A DNA stretch of 64,000 nt from G025836975 sp048751585 (lineage in GTDB: Bacteria; Pseudomonadota; Gammaproteobacteria; Burkholderiales; Burkholderiaceae_B): the NCBI RefSeq assembly GCF_048751585.1, contig NZ_JAZHOB010000002.1:496001-560000 (forward strand), read 5' to 3'. Position 1 is the first letter of the stretch, and each line of letters begins with the position of its first letter. The notes below the pieces were generated by a model that was not told where the DNA came from, did no database searches, and was given only the letters and a program-made list of their open reading frames with translations. Shown in pieces: positions 1 to 8,303 of this stretch. Made by a program: the position numbers and the translations under genes.

Positions 1-612
1 TATCGCACCGGCGATGCCGGCTACCTGGACACCGACGGCCAGCTCAAGATCATCGATCGAGCCAAGGACGTCGGCAAGCTGGCCGACGGCAGCCTGTTCG
101 CACCCAAGTACATCGAGAACAAGCTGAAGTTCTTCCAGCACATCAAAGAGGCTGTCGCCTTCGGCGCGAACATGTCCCAAGTGTGCGCCTTCATCAATAT
201 CGACCTTGAAGCTGTCGGCAACTGGGCCGAGCGGCGCGGGCTGCCGTATGCCGGCTACACCGACTTGGCGAGCAAGCCCGAGGTCTACGAGCTTATCCGC
301 GATTGCGTCAATCAGGTCAATGCCGATTTGGCCAGCGATCCCAAGCTGGCCGGCTCCCAGGTATCGCGCTTCCTTATCCTGCATAAAGAGCTTGATCCAG
401 ATGATGACGAGCTCACCCGCACCCGAAAGGTACGCCGGGCCTTTATTGCCCAGAAGTATGGAGTCCTGGTCGATGCGCTATTCCAGGGCAAGGGCAATCA
501 GTTCATCGAAACCGAGGTCAAGTTCGAGGACGGCCGTTCCGGCAGGATTTCCGCTGACCTGAAAATCCTCGCCGCCACGGTCTATCCAGGCAACACGAAG
601 AAGGCTGCATAA
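1..612 (+). CDS. Long-chain acyl-CoA synthetase (AMP-forming), C-terminal part
   Basis: The reading frame is open from the first base, so the gene starts outside the window; about 203 C-terminal residues remain. The start YRTGDAGYLD followed by IIDRAKDVGKLADG is the hinge region of ANL-superfamily adenylating enzymes, where the C-terminal domain swings between adenylation and thioester formation. The tail with TRTRKVRR and a long insert is typical of the long-chain (FadD15/FAA-like) branch rather than of short-chain ligases. The enzyme would activate a carboxylic acid to its CoA thioester in the cytoplasm. Its stop codon overlaps the next start (TAATG), so it is co-transcribed and probably translationally coupled with the Liv transporter. 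The substrate is unknown. Confidence 0.88.
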   Translation, partial: YRTGDAGYLDTDGQLKIIDRAKDVGKLADGSLFAPKYIENKLKFFQHIKEAVAFGANMSQVCAFINIDLEAVGNWAERRGLPYAGYTDLASKPEVYELIRDCVNQVNADLASDPKLAGSQVSRFLILHKELDPDDDELTRTRKVRRAFIAQKYGVLVDALFQGKGNQFIETEVKFEDGRSGRISADLKILAATVYPGNTKKAA

Positions 613-1409
613 TGAATTCAGGCGCTCGCGAACAACGAATCGGGAACACGATTCTCGACATGAAGAATATTTCACTGGCCTTCGGTGGGGTGAAGGCGCT
701 TACCGATATTTCCTTCGATGTCAAAGAACATGAAATCCGCGCCATCATCGGTCCCAACGGCGCGGGCAAGAGCTCCATGCTGAACGTGATCAATGGGGTG
801 TACACCCCCCAGAATGGCGAGATCACGCTGTCCGGCGTCCGGTTCTCCAAAATGAATTCCAGGCGCGCCGCCGAGATGGGCATCGCGCGGACCTTCCAGA
901 ACCTGGCCTTGTTCAAGGGCATGAGCGTCCTGGACAACATCATGACCGGCCGCAATTTGCGCATGAAAAGCGGCGTCCTGGCACAGGCCTTCCGCCTGGG
1001 CTCGGCCGAACGCGAAGAAATCGCGCACCGCGAATTCGTCGAAAACCTCATCGATTTCCTGGAAATCCAGGCCTATCGCAAGACGCCTGTGGGGCGCCTG
1101 CCCTATGGACTGCAAAAACGGGTCGATCTGGGGCGGGCGCTGGCCATGGAGCCGCGCATATTGTTGCTGGACGAGCCCATGGCGGGCATGAACATAGAAG
1201 AAAAGCAGGACATGAGCCGCTTCATTCTGGATGTGAACGACGAATACGGCACCACCATCGTGCTTATCGAACACGATATGGGCGTTGTCATGGACATCTC
1301 GGATCGTGTGGTGGTACTGGATTACGGCAAGAAGATCGGCGATGGCATGCCCGATGAAGTCCGCCAGAACCCGGATGTCATTCAAGCCTATCTCGGTGCC
1401 AGTCACTAG
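612..1409 (+). CDS. LivG-type branched-chain ABC transporter ATP-binding protein
   Basis: A 265-residue ABC ATPase. Walker A GPNGAGKSS lies at about residues 47-55, the Q-loop region reads ARTFQNLALF, the signature is the variant LPYGLQKRVDLGRA, Walker B is ILLLDEPMAGMN and the switch histidine is in LIEHDMG. The variant signature and C-terminal AYLG ending are usual for the LivG branch. It would energise uptake through the LivH/LivM pair that follows. The ATG overlaps the previous stop by one base and has an AAGG box about 8 bases upstream; a later ATG at 660 is possible but has no better ribosome site. Second gene of the operon 1-7054. Confidence 0.93.
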   Translation: MNSGAREQRIGNTILDMKNISLAFGGVKALTDISFDVKEHEIRAIIGPNGAGKSSMLNVINGVYTPQNGEITLSGVRFSKMNSRRAAEMGIARTFQNLALFKGMSVLDNIMTGRNLRMKSGVLAQAFRLGSAEREEIAHREFVENLIDFLEIQAYRKTPVGRLPYGLQKRVDLGRALAMEPRILLLDEPMAGMNIEEKQDMSRFILDVNDEYGTTIVLIEHDMGVVMDISDRVVVLDYGKKIGDGMPDEVRQNPDVIQAYLGASH

Positions 1410-1427
1410 GGTCTAAGGAATACATAT

Positions 1428-2357
1428 ATGGCATTTTTTCTTGAAACCCTGTTCGGCGGCCTGATGACAGGCATGCTGTATTCACTGGTGGCGCTGGGCT
1501 TTGTGCTTATTTTCAAGGCCTCGGGCGTCTTCAATTTCGCCCAGGGGGCTATGGTGCTTATCGCGGCCTTGTCCATGGCGCGGTTCTCCGAATGGATACC
1601 CCATTGGTTGGGCATAGAAAGCCTGATCCTCGCCAATGTCCTGGCGTTTATCGTCAGCGCCATCTTCATGTGGATCATCGCGATCGCGATCGAACGCTGG
1701 GTCTTGCGCTACCTGGTGAATCAGGAAGGCACCACCTTGCTCATGGCAACCATCGGCATCAGCTATTTTCTGGACGGCATGGGCCAGATCATTTTCGGCA
1801 GCAGCGTGTATTCCATCGACGTGGGCATGCCCAAGGACCCCGCCTTCATCCTCGATACCGTTTTCGAGGGAGGGCTGCTGATCAGCCTGGAAGACCTTAC
1901 CGCGGCCGCCGTGGCGGCCCTGCTGGTGGCGACGCTGGCGTTCTTCTTCCAGTACACCTCGGTCGGGCGGGCCCTGCGCGCGGTGGCCGACGATCACCAG
2001 GCCGCGCAATCCATAGGCATACCCCTGAACCGCATATGGGTGGTGGTATGGACGGTGGCCGGGCTGGTTGCGCTGGTGGCCGGCATCATCTGGGGTTCCA
2101 AGTTCGGCGTGCAGTTCACGCTGTCGACGGCGGCGCTGCGCGCCTTGCCGGTGGTGATCCTGGGCGGACTGACCTCGGTGCCGGGCGCCATCATCGGAGG
2201 GCTCATCATCGGGGTGGGCGAAAAGCTGTCCGAAGTTTATCTGGGCCCGTTCGTGGGCGGGGGAATCGAAATCTGGTTCGCCTACATGCTTGCCCTGGTG
2301 TTCCTGCTGTTCCGGCCTCAGGGCCTGTTCGGCGAAAAAATAATCGACCGTGTTTAA
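1428..2357 (+). CDS. LivH-type ABC transporter permease
   Basis: A hydrophobic 309-residue inner-membrane protein with about eight membrane spans. The N-terminal GMLYSLVALGFVLIFKAS followed by GVFNFAQGAM is the LivH hallmark, and the C-terminal LLFRPQGLFGE is shared by LivH and LivM proteins. It forms half of the translocation pore with the next gene. It follows the LivG gene by 18 bases, with an AAGGA box before the ATG. The charged RALRAVADDHQAAQSIGI segment in the middle is the cytoplasmic loop that contacts the ATPases. The substrate cannot be read from the permease. Confidence 0.92.
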   Translation: MAFFLETLFGGLMTGMLYSLVALGFVLIFKASGVFNFAQGAMVLIAALSMARFSEWIPHWLGIESLILANVLAFIVSAIFMWIIAIAIERWVLRYLVNQEGTTLLMATIGISYFLDGMGQIIFGSSVYSIDVGMPKDPAFILDTVFEGGLLISLEDLTAAAVAALLVATLAFFFQYTSVGRALRAVADDHQAAQSIGIPLNRIWVVVWTVAGLVALVAGIIWGSKFGVQFTLSTAALRALPVVILGGLTSVPGAIIGGLIIGVGEKLSEVYLGPFVGGGIEIWFAYMLALVFLLFRPQGLFGEKIIDRV

Positions 2358-2377
2358 GAAGATCAGGTAACGACACT

Positions 2378-3442
2378 ATGTTCTATCGTGAAAACGGCCA
2401 ATTCAAAAGCACCTATCGTGCCGATCAGCAGATCTTTCCGATCCGCCAGGACAGGACTTTCATGCTGGGGGTGCTGCTTGCCGCCTTCGTGCTGGTTCCG
2501 CTCCTGGCGTCGAACTACTTTCTGCAGGCAATTCTCATCCCCTTCCTGATTCTGTCCCTGGCCGCCATAGGCCTGAACATACTGGTGGGATACTGCGGCC
2601 AGATATCCATCGGGTCGGGGGCGTTCATGGCGGTGGGGGCGTACGCCGCCTGGAATTTCGGCGTACGGATGCCGGCCACCCCGCTGGTCGTCCAGATCCT
2701 GCTGGGGGGCGTTTTCGCCACTCTGGTTGGCGTGGTGTTCGGCGTTCCCAGTCTGCGCATACGCGGCCTGTACCTGGCTGTCACCACGCTGGCCGCGCAG
2801 TTCTTCGTGGACTGGGCTTTCCTGCGGATTCCTTATTTCACCAATTACTCGTCGTCGGGCAACGTCTCGGTGCCGGCGCTGACCGCTTTCGGGCTGCCCG
2901 TGCAGACGCCGGTCGAGCGCTACCTGTTCGTCCTGATTTTCGTGGTTGTCTTCGCCCTGCTGGCCAAGAACCTGGTGCGCGGCGCCATCGGCCGCCAATG
3001 GATGGCCATTCGCGACATGGATGTGGCCGCTTCCGTCATAGGCATACGCCCCGTCTATGCAAAGCTCACCGCCTTCGCCGTCAGCTCCTTCATCATCGGC
3101 GTGGCCGGCGCCTTGTGGGCCTACATCCATCTGGGATCCTGGGAGCCGCTGGCCTTCGACCTGAACCGCTCCCTGCAACTGCTCTTCATTGTCATCATCG
3201 GCGGACTGGGCTCCATCGTGGGCAGCTTTTTCGGCGCGGCCTTCATGGTGCTGGTGCCGGTGCTGCTGACCAATGTTCCCCATATGTTCGGCATGTCGCT
3301 GGCCGTCGATACCGCGTCGCATATCGAGCACATGGTGTTCGGCGCATTGATCGTGTTTTTCCTGATCGTCGAACCGCACGGTCTGGCGCGACTCTGGAGC
3401 ATAGGCAAGGAAAAGCTGCGTATCTGGCCTTTCCCTCATTAG
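2378..3442 (+). CDS. LivM-type ABC transporter permease
   Basis: A 354-residue multi-span permease, partner of the preceding LivH. After a polar N-terminus of about 25 residues come ten or so hydrophobic segments; the segment LAAIGLNILVGYCGQISIG is the typical LivM signature and MAIRDMDVAASVIGI is the ATPase-contact loop. The frame is open far upstream, but the ATG at 2378 follows the livH stop by 20 bases, has a weak AGGTAA box, and gives the expected family length. The protein ends in IVEPHGLARLW, as LivM proteins do. The 95 bases to the next gene hold only its leader and ribosome site. Confidence 0.92.
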   Translation: MFYRENGQFKSTYRADQQIFPIRQDRTFMLGVLLAAFVLVPLLASNYFLQAILIPFLILSLAAIGLNILVGYCGQISIGSGAFMAVGAYAAWNFGVRMPATPLVVQILLGGVFATLVGVVFGVPSLRIRGLYLAVTTLAAQFFVDWAFLRIPYFTNYSSSGNVSVPALTAFGLPVQTPVERYLFVLIFVVVFALLAKNLVRGAIGRQWMAIRDMDVAASVIGIRPVYAKLTAFAVSSFIIGVAGALWAYIHLGSWEPLAFDLNRSLQLLFIVIIGGLGSIVGSFFGAAFMVLVPVLLTNVPHMFGMSLAVDTASHIEHMVFGALIVFFLIVEPHGLARLWSIGKEKLRIWPFPH

Positions 3443-3537
3443 TTTTTTCATGGCAACACATCAGCAAGCCGGCTGACCCATCTGGGCCATGCCGAAACAC
3501 AAACGGTGCAGATAGACACCATCAGGAGGACCTGGAG

Positions 3538-4863
3538 ATGAAACCATCTTTGAAATTCGCCGCCGCCATGTTTGCGGTCGCGGGCACGCTGGCCACGGTA
3601 TCGATGCCGGCCGCCGCCGCCGAAGAACAGTTCGTGCCTTTACTGGCCTACCGGACGGGCTCCTTTGCGCCCCTGGGCATACCCTGGGCCGACGGAAAAA
3701 TGGACTACCTTAAGCTCGTCAACGAGCGCGACGGCGGCATCAATGGCGTCAAGATCGTCTACGAAGAATGCGAAACCGCTTACGCGACCGACCGCGGCGT
3801 GGAGTGCTATGAGCGCCTGAAGGACAAGAATGGCGGCGCCTCTGGCTTCGACACCCAATCCACCGGCATTACCTTTGCGCTGACGGACAAGGCCATCGTG
3901 GATGGCGTATCGATTGAAACCGTGGGCTATGGCCTGTCGCAGTCCGCCGACGGTTCGGTGTTCAAGTGGAACTTCCCGCTACTGGGCACCTACTGGACGG
4001 CGGCCGACGTCATGATCCAGGATATCGCCAAGAAGCTGGGCGGCGTAGACAAGCTCAAAGGCAAGAAGATCGCCCTGGTCTATCACGATTCGCCTTATGG
4101 CAAAGAGCCCATCGCTTTGCTGCAGTCCCGCTCCAAGGCCAACGGCTTCGAGTTGCAGCTCTATCCCGTCACGGCGCCGGGCGTGCAGCAGAAATCCACC
4201 TGGCTGCAAATCCGTCAGAGCCGTCCCGACTACGTTTTGCTCTGGAGCGCCGGCATCATGACGCCCACGGCCATACGCGAGGCGCAAGCCGTCGGCTATC
4301 CACGCGACAAGATGTACGGCATCTGGTGGGCCAGTTCCGAGAACGACGTCCAGGACCTGGGCCAGGTCGCCAAGGGCTACAACGGCATCACCATTCATAA
4401 CAGCGCGGATCATGGCAAAGTGCACGAAGACCTGAAGAAGCATGTGTATGACAAGGGCCAGGGTACGGACACCAACGGCAAGTATGTCGGCACCATCGCT
4501 CACACGCGCGGCATGATGATTTCGATGCTGCAAGTGGAGGCCATCCGCACCGCCCAGGAAAAATTCGGCAAGGGCAAGTACATGACGCGCGAACAGGTGC
4601 GGTGGGGGTTCGAGAACCTGAACATCACCAAAGAGCGCCTTGAAGAGTTGGGCTTCGCCAAGCTGATGCGTCCCGTCAAGACCAGTTGCAGCAACCACAT
4701 GGGCGACGACTGGGCCCGCATCATCCAGTGGGATGGCGCGAAGTTCAACATCGTGTCCGATTGGTACCAGTCCGACAAGAAGTTCGTCGATCCGCTGGTG
4801 AAGGATCTGGCCGCGAAGTACGCCGCCGAGAAGAAGCTGGAAGTCCGCAAGTGCGAGGGCTAG
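3538..4863 (+). CDS. LivK-type periplasmic substrate-binding protein
   Basis: A 441-residue exported protein. The start MKPSLKFAAAMFAVAG and a cleavage-like AAA-EE site at about residues 24-26 form a Sec signal peptide. The mature part is a Periplas_BP_6-like two-lobed receptor (KIALVYHDSPYGKEP in the second lobe). The ATG at 3538 is preceded by a strong AGGAGG box. The open frame extends upstream into livM but that part is non-homologous. It captures the ligand for the LivH/M/G/F complex. This longer LivK subtype, with several cysteines (YEECETAYA, VKTSCSNH, VRKCEG), is often found with acyl-CoA ligase genes, so an aromatic or branched acid is a more likely ligand than an amino acid; that is inference. 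Confidence 0.9.
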   Translation: MKPSLKFAAAMFAVAGTLATVSMPAAAAEEQFVPLLAYRTGSFAPLGIPWADGKMDYLKLVNERDGGINGVKIVYEECETAYATDRGVECYERLKDKNGGASGFDTQSTGITFALTDKAIVDGVSIETVGYGLSQSADGSVFKWNFPLLGTYWTAADVMIQDIAKKLGGVDKLKGKKIALVYHDSPYGKEPIALLQSRSKANGFELQLYPVTAPGVQQKSTWLQIRQSRPDYVLLWSAGIMTPTAIREAQAVGYPRDKMYGIWWASSENDVQDLGQVAKGYNGITIHNSADHGKVHEDLKKHVYDKGQGTDTNGKYVGTIAHTRGMMISMLQVEAIRTAQEKFGKGKYMTREQVRWGFENLNITKERLEELGFAKLMRPVKTSCSNHMGDDWARIIQWDGAKFNIVSDWYQSDKKFVDPLVKDLAAKYAAEKKLEVRKCEG

Positions 4864-4878
4864 GCTAAGGCCTGGACT

Positions 4879-4904
4879 CCGGCCGCCGCCGACGCGGCGG
4901 CCGG
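4879..4904. repeat. Hairpin after the binding-protein gene
   Basis: A perfect 10-base inverted repeat (CCGGCCGCCG / CGGCGGCCGG) with a 6-base loop starts 15 bases after the LivK stop. No U-run follows, and LivF lies 27 bases downstream in the same direction, so it is more likely an mRNA-stabilising or partial-attenuation hairpin than a full terminator. Confidence 0.7.
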
Positions 4905-4931
4905 CCCCAACCCGATACAGGGAACAAGTGT

Positions 4932-5762
4932 ATGAATGCGAATGCTGAGGCCCCGGCCCCGAATATTCTTCTTAACGTCAATGGGATCGAGGTCATCTAC
5001 AACCATGTGATCCTGGTGCTCAAGGGGGTGTCGCTTTGCGTGCCCGAGGGGAAGATCGTAGCCTTGCTTGGCGCCAACGGAGCGGGCAAGACCACTACCT
5101 TGCGCGCGGTGTCCAACCTTTTGAAGGCCGAGCGGGGCGACGTCACCAAGGGCAATATCGACTACCGCGGCGAGCGCATCGAAAGGCTCACCCCGGCCGA
5201 TCTGGTCAAGCGCGGCGTGGTGCAGGTCATGGAAGGGCGCCATTGCTTCGCCCACCTGACCATCGAAGAGAACCTGCTGACCGGCGCTTATACGCGAGAC
5301 ATAGGCCGCGGCGAGCTGAACGCCTCGCTGGAAAAGGTCTACCAGTATTTCCCCCGCTTGAAACAGCGCCGGGGCAGCCAGGCCGGTTATACGTCCGGCG
5401 GCGAACAGCAAATGACGGCCATTGGGCGCGCCCTGATGGCCAACCCCAACATGATCCTGCTGGACGAGCCGTCCATGGGCCTGGCGCCGCAGATCGTGGA
5501 AGAGATTTTCGAAATCGTGCGCGATCTGAACCAGCGCGAGGGTGTCAGCTTCCTGCTGGCCGAGCAGAACACCAATATAGCCCTGCGCTACGCCGACTAC
5601 GGATATATCCTGGAGAACGGGCGCGTCATGATGGACGGGCAGGCCAGAGAGCTTGCGGAAAACGAAGACGTCAAGGAGTTCTACCTTGGCGTATCAAGCG
5701 GCGAGCGAAAAAGCTTTCGCGACACCAAATTTTATCGGCGGCGCAAGCGCTGGCTTGCCTAG
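4932..5762 (+). CDS. LivF-type ABC transporter ATP-binding protein
   Basis: A 276-residue ABC ATPase of the LivF branch: Walker A GANGAGKTT near residue 48, VQVMEGRHCFAHLTIEENL in the Q-loop region, signature SGGEQQMTAIGRAL, Walker B MILLDEPSMGLAP and ending EFYLG before a basic tail of about 25 residues (KSFRDTKFYRRRKRW). The tail is longer than in typical LivF proteins of about 235 residues. It pairs with the LivG of this operon on the LivH/LivM core. The ATG at 4932 is preceded by an AGGGAACA box. The next gene starts 17 bases after its stop. Confidence 0.92.
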   Translation: MNANAEAPAPNILLNVNGIEVIYNHVILVLKGVSLCVPEGKIVALLGANGAGKTTTLRAVSNLLKAERGDVTKGNIDYRGERIERLTPADLVKRGVVQVMEGRHCFAHLTIEENLLTGAYTRDIGRGELNASLEKVYQYFPRLKQRRGSQAGYTSGGEQQMTAIGRALMANPNMILLDEPSMGLAPQIVEEIFEIVRDLNQREGVSFLLAEQNTNIALRYADYGYILENGRVMMDGQARELAENEDVKEFYLGVSSGERKSFRDTKFYRRRKRWLA

Positions 5763-5779
5763 GCCTGGCGGGAACTACC

Positions 5780-7054
5780 ATGACTACTTATTTCGAGGAT
5801 CGCGAGGCGGCGGCGATGCGCGAGCGCGAGGAAAGCCTGCTGGCGCGCCTGCCCGCCGCACTGAAGCGCGCCCGCGCAAGGGCACCCGCCATTGGCCAGC
5901 AGTTGCAGGGGCTGGATCCGGACGCCATCTCGCAGCGGGCCGACTTGGAGCTGATACCGGTCATCCGGAAAAGCGAGCTTTTGCAGGCACAGTTGTCCAT
6001 GCGGCAAGGACAGGCCGGCAGTCAGTTGCCGGCGGTATCCCGCATCTTCGGCGGGTTTTCAGCCATAGGCTGGGGCGAGGCCATGCGTGTGTTCGCATCG
6101 CCCGGCCCCATCTACGAACCCGAAAGCAAGCGCCCGGACTACTGGGGGTTTGCGAGGTCCTTGTACGCAGCGGGCTTCCGCCCGGGCGAGCTGGTCTACA
6201 ACTGTTTTTCCTATCACTTCACGCCGGCCGGCTCCATGATGGAGACAGCGGCGCACGCCTTGGGCTGCACGGTGTTTCCGGGCGGCGTGGGGCAAACCGA
6301 GCAGCAGGTCCAGGCCATTGCCGATTTGGCGCCGTCGGGCTATACCGGCACCCCAAGCTTCCTGAAGATCATCCTTGAGAAAGCCGAACAATTGGGCGTT
6401 GAGCTGCCGTCGCTGAAGCGCGCCCTGTTTTCGGGCGAGGCATTCCCGCCATCCTTGCGCACCTGGTTCGCGCAGCGAGGCATCGACGGCTATCAAGCCT
6501 ACGGCAGCGCTGACCTGGGCATGATGGCGTACGAAACCGAGGCTCGCGAAGGCCTGGTCGTAAACGAGGACATCATCCTGGAAATCGTGCGGCCCGGAAC
6601 GAACCAGCCTCTGCCGGAGGGCGAGGTTGGCGAGGTGGTGGTGACCACGCTGAATCCCGATTATCCCCTGGTGCGTTTCGGTACGGGCGATCTATCGGCC
6701 ATCTTGCCGGGCGCGTCGCCCTGCGGCCGTACGAATATGCGCATCAAGGGCTGGATGGGGCGGGCGGACCAGACCACCAAGGTGCGGGGGATGTTCGTGC
6801 ATCCGGGGCAGGTGGCGGGCGTGCTGAAGCGGCACCCCGAGGTCCGCAAGGTCCGGCTGGTGGTCAGCGGCAATGTGGGCAGCGATGTCATGGTGCTGAA
6901 GGCGGAACTGGCCGATCCCAGCCAGGACGCTTTGGCGCGCATCGCTGATTCGGTCCGTGAGCTGACCAAGCTGCGCGCGGATATCCAGCCAGTGGAACCG
7001 GGCAGCCTGCCCAATGACGGCAAGGTGATCGACGATATACGCAGTTACGAATAA
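5780..7054 (+). CDS. Phenylacetate-CoA ligase-like (PaaK family) adenylating protein
   Basis: A 424-residue ANL-superfamily protein of PaaK type, last gene of the Liv operon. Recognisable parts: SGYTGTPSFLKIIL, RALFSGEAFPPSLR, the aryl-ligase-like YGSADLGMMAYE, PLVRFGTGDLSA, and the C-terminal hinge IKGWMGRADQTTKVRGMFV. The usual glycine/serine/threonine-rich AMP P-loop (SSGTTG-like) expected near residue 100 is not there; that region reads VFASPGPIYEP. Whether it still adenylates a carboxylate is therefore open. The ATG at 5780 has a GGAACT box; the open frame extends back into livF but that part is not family-like. Substrate is probably an aryl or branched acid brought in by the transporter (inference). 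Confidence 0.82.
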   Translation: MTTYFEDREAAAMREREESLLARLPAALKRARARAPAIGQQLQGLDPDAISQRADLELIPVIRKSELLQAQLSMRQGQAGSQLPAVSRIFGGFSAIGWGEAMRVFASPGPIYEPESKRPDYWGFARSLYAAGFRPGELVYNCFSYHFTPAGSMMETAAHALGCTVFPGGVGQTEQQVQAIADLAPSGYTGTPSFLKIILEKAEQLGVELPSLKRALFSGEAFPPSLRTWFAQRGIDGYQAYGSADLGMMAYETEAREGLVVNEDIILEIVRPGTNQPLPEGEVGEVVVTTLNPDYPLVRFGTGDLSAILPGASPCGRTNMRIKGWMGRADQTTKVRGMFVHPGQVAGVLKRHPEVRKVRLVVSGNVGSDVMVLKAELADPSQDALARIADSVRELTKLRADIQPVEPGSLPNDGKVIDDIRSYE

Positions 7055-7129
7055 GTTTATGTGTTTTCCCCGCGGTGGATTGCAGTAAGATGCGACAAAA
7101 TGCTTGTTGTTTCTTACAGGGGAATTGTT

Positions 7130-8146
7130 ATGCGCACGTTCAAGTACGCCGCCTCCGCGGCAGTCATGTTTGCCGCGATGTCGATGGCTCAGGCCGGCAC
7201 GCTGGAGGTCGTCCAGAAGCGCGGCGAGGTCCAGTGCGGAGTCACCACGGGATTTGCGGGCTTTTCCGCTCCGGACGCGAAGGGCCAGTGGCAAGGCCTG
7301 GATGTGGATTTGTGCCGGGCGGTGGCTGCGGCGACCCTGGGCGACGCATCGAAGTTCAAGGCGGTGCCGCTTAATTCACAGCAACGCTTCACAGCTTTGC
7401 AGTCGGGCGAAATCGATCTGCTGGCGCGCAATACCACGGTTACGCAGCAGCGCGACACGGCCTTGGGCGCGATGGCCGCGGGCATCAATTTCTACGATGG
7501 CCAGGGTTTCCTGGTCCCGAAGTCGCTGGGCGTGAAGAGCGCGAAGGACTTGGACGGCGCATCGGTGTGCATGCAAACGGGCACGTCGAACGAGAACACG
7601 ATGGCCGACTGGGCCCGGGCCAATAATGTGAAGTACAAGCCGGTGGTGATCGAACAGTTCAACGAGGTGGTGAATGCATTCGCGGCCGGCCGTTGCGACG
7701 TGTTCACGACGGACGCATCGGGGCTGGCGTCGATACGCATATCCAAGTTGACGAAGCCGGACGATTATCAGGTGTTGCCGGAAATCATTTCCAAGGAGCC
7801 GCTGGGGCCGTTCGTGCGCCAGGGCGACGACGCATGGCTGAACGTGGTGAAGTGGACCTTGCAGGCGATGATAGGCGCCGAGGAATTGGGGATTACGTCC
7901 AAGAATGTGGACGAGCAGCTGAAAAGCACGAATCCGAATGTGCAGCGCTTGCTGGGCGTGACGGCGGGTGCGGGCAAGAATCTGGGTCTGGACGAGAAAT
8001 GGGCCTACAACATCATCAAGCAGGTGGGCAATTACGGCGAGAGCTTCGAGCGTAATGTGGGACAGGATAGTCCCTTGAAGATACAGCGCGGGCTGAATGC
8101 TCAGTGGACGGATGGCGGGCTGATGTATGCCTTGCCGGTTCGTTGA
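7130..8146 (+). CDS. Polar amino acid ABC transporter substrate-binding protein (AapJ/BztA-like)
   Basis: A 338-residue exported receptor of the SBP_bac_3 family, AapJ/BztA subgroup. Signal peptide MRTFKYAASAAVMFAAMSMA, then TLEVVQKRGEVQCGV, GLDVDLCRAVAAA, and FTALQSGEIDLLARNTTVT, which are the subgroup's ligand-binding regions. Paired cysteines (VQCGV/DLC and SVC/GRC) suggest disulfides. The ATG at 7130 follows an AGGGGAA box at 7118-7124; the frame upstream has no family similarity. No permease or ATPase of this type follows, so the receptor is an orphan here and must use a transporter encoded elsewhere. A terminator follows at 8211. Ligands of this subgroup are usually glutamate, aspartate or general L-amino acids. 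Confidence 0.9.
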   Translation: MRTFKYAASAAVMFAAMSMAQAGTLEVVQKRGEVQCGVTTGFAGFSAPDAKGQWQGLDVDLCRAVAAATLGDASKFKAVPLNSQQRFTALQSGEIDLLARNTTVTQQRDTALGAMAAGINFYDGQGFLVPKSLGVKSAKDLDGASVCMQTGTSNENTMADWARANNVKYKPVVIEQFNEVVNAFAAGRCDVFTTDASGLASIRISKLTKPDDYQVLPEIISKEPLGPFVRQGDDAWLNVVKWTLQAMIGAEELGITSKNVDEQLKSTNPNVQRLLGVTAGAGKNLGLDEKWAYNIIKQVGNYGESFERNVGQDSPLKIQRGLNAQWTDGGLMYALPVR

Positions 8147-8210
8147 TGTTTTAGTGCGTTGATTCCATGTTCTGGTTTGGCATGGATCTGACGAGCCTGT
8201 CTATTCAATA

Positions 8211-8240
8211 GGCGCCCCGTCTTGCGGGGCGCCTGCTTTT
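8211..8240 (+). terminator. Rho-independent terminator after the AapJ-like gene
   Basis: An 8-base perfect stem (GGCGCCCC / GGGGCGCC) with a 7-base loop, followed by TGCTTTTA. It lies 64 bases after the stop of the orphan receptor gene and also separates it from the convergent cluster ending at 8304. Confidence 0.85.
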
Positions 8241-8303
8241 ATGGGCTTGTGCGCCGGCGCCGAAAAGAGCGCGCATGTCGTCTGTATTAATAAGGCAAGC
8301 AGA

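Noticed and set aside
2363..3451. Long open frame on the minus strand over the LivM gene (362 codons)
   Set aside because: Antisense shadow of a GC-rich membrane protein gene; composition rich in His, Gln and Gly with no family motif.
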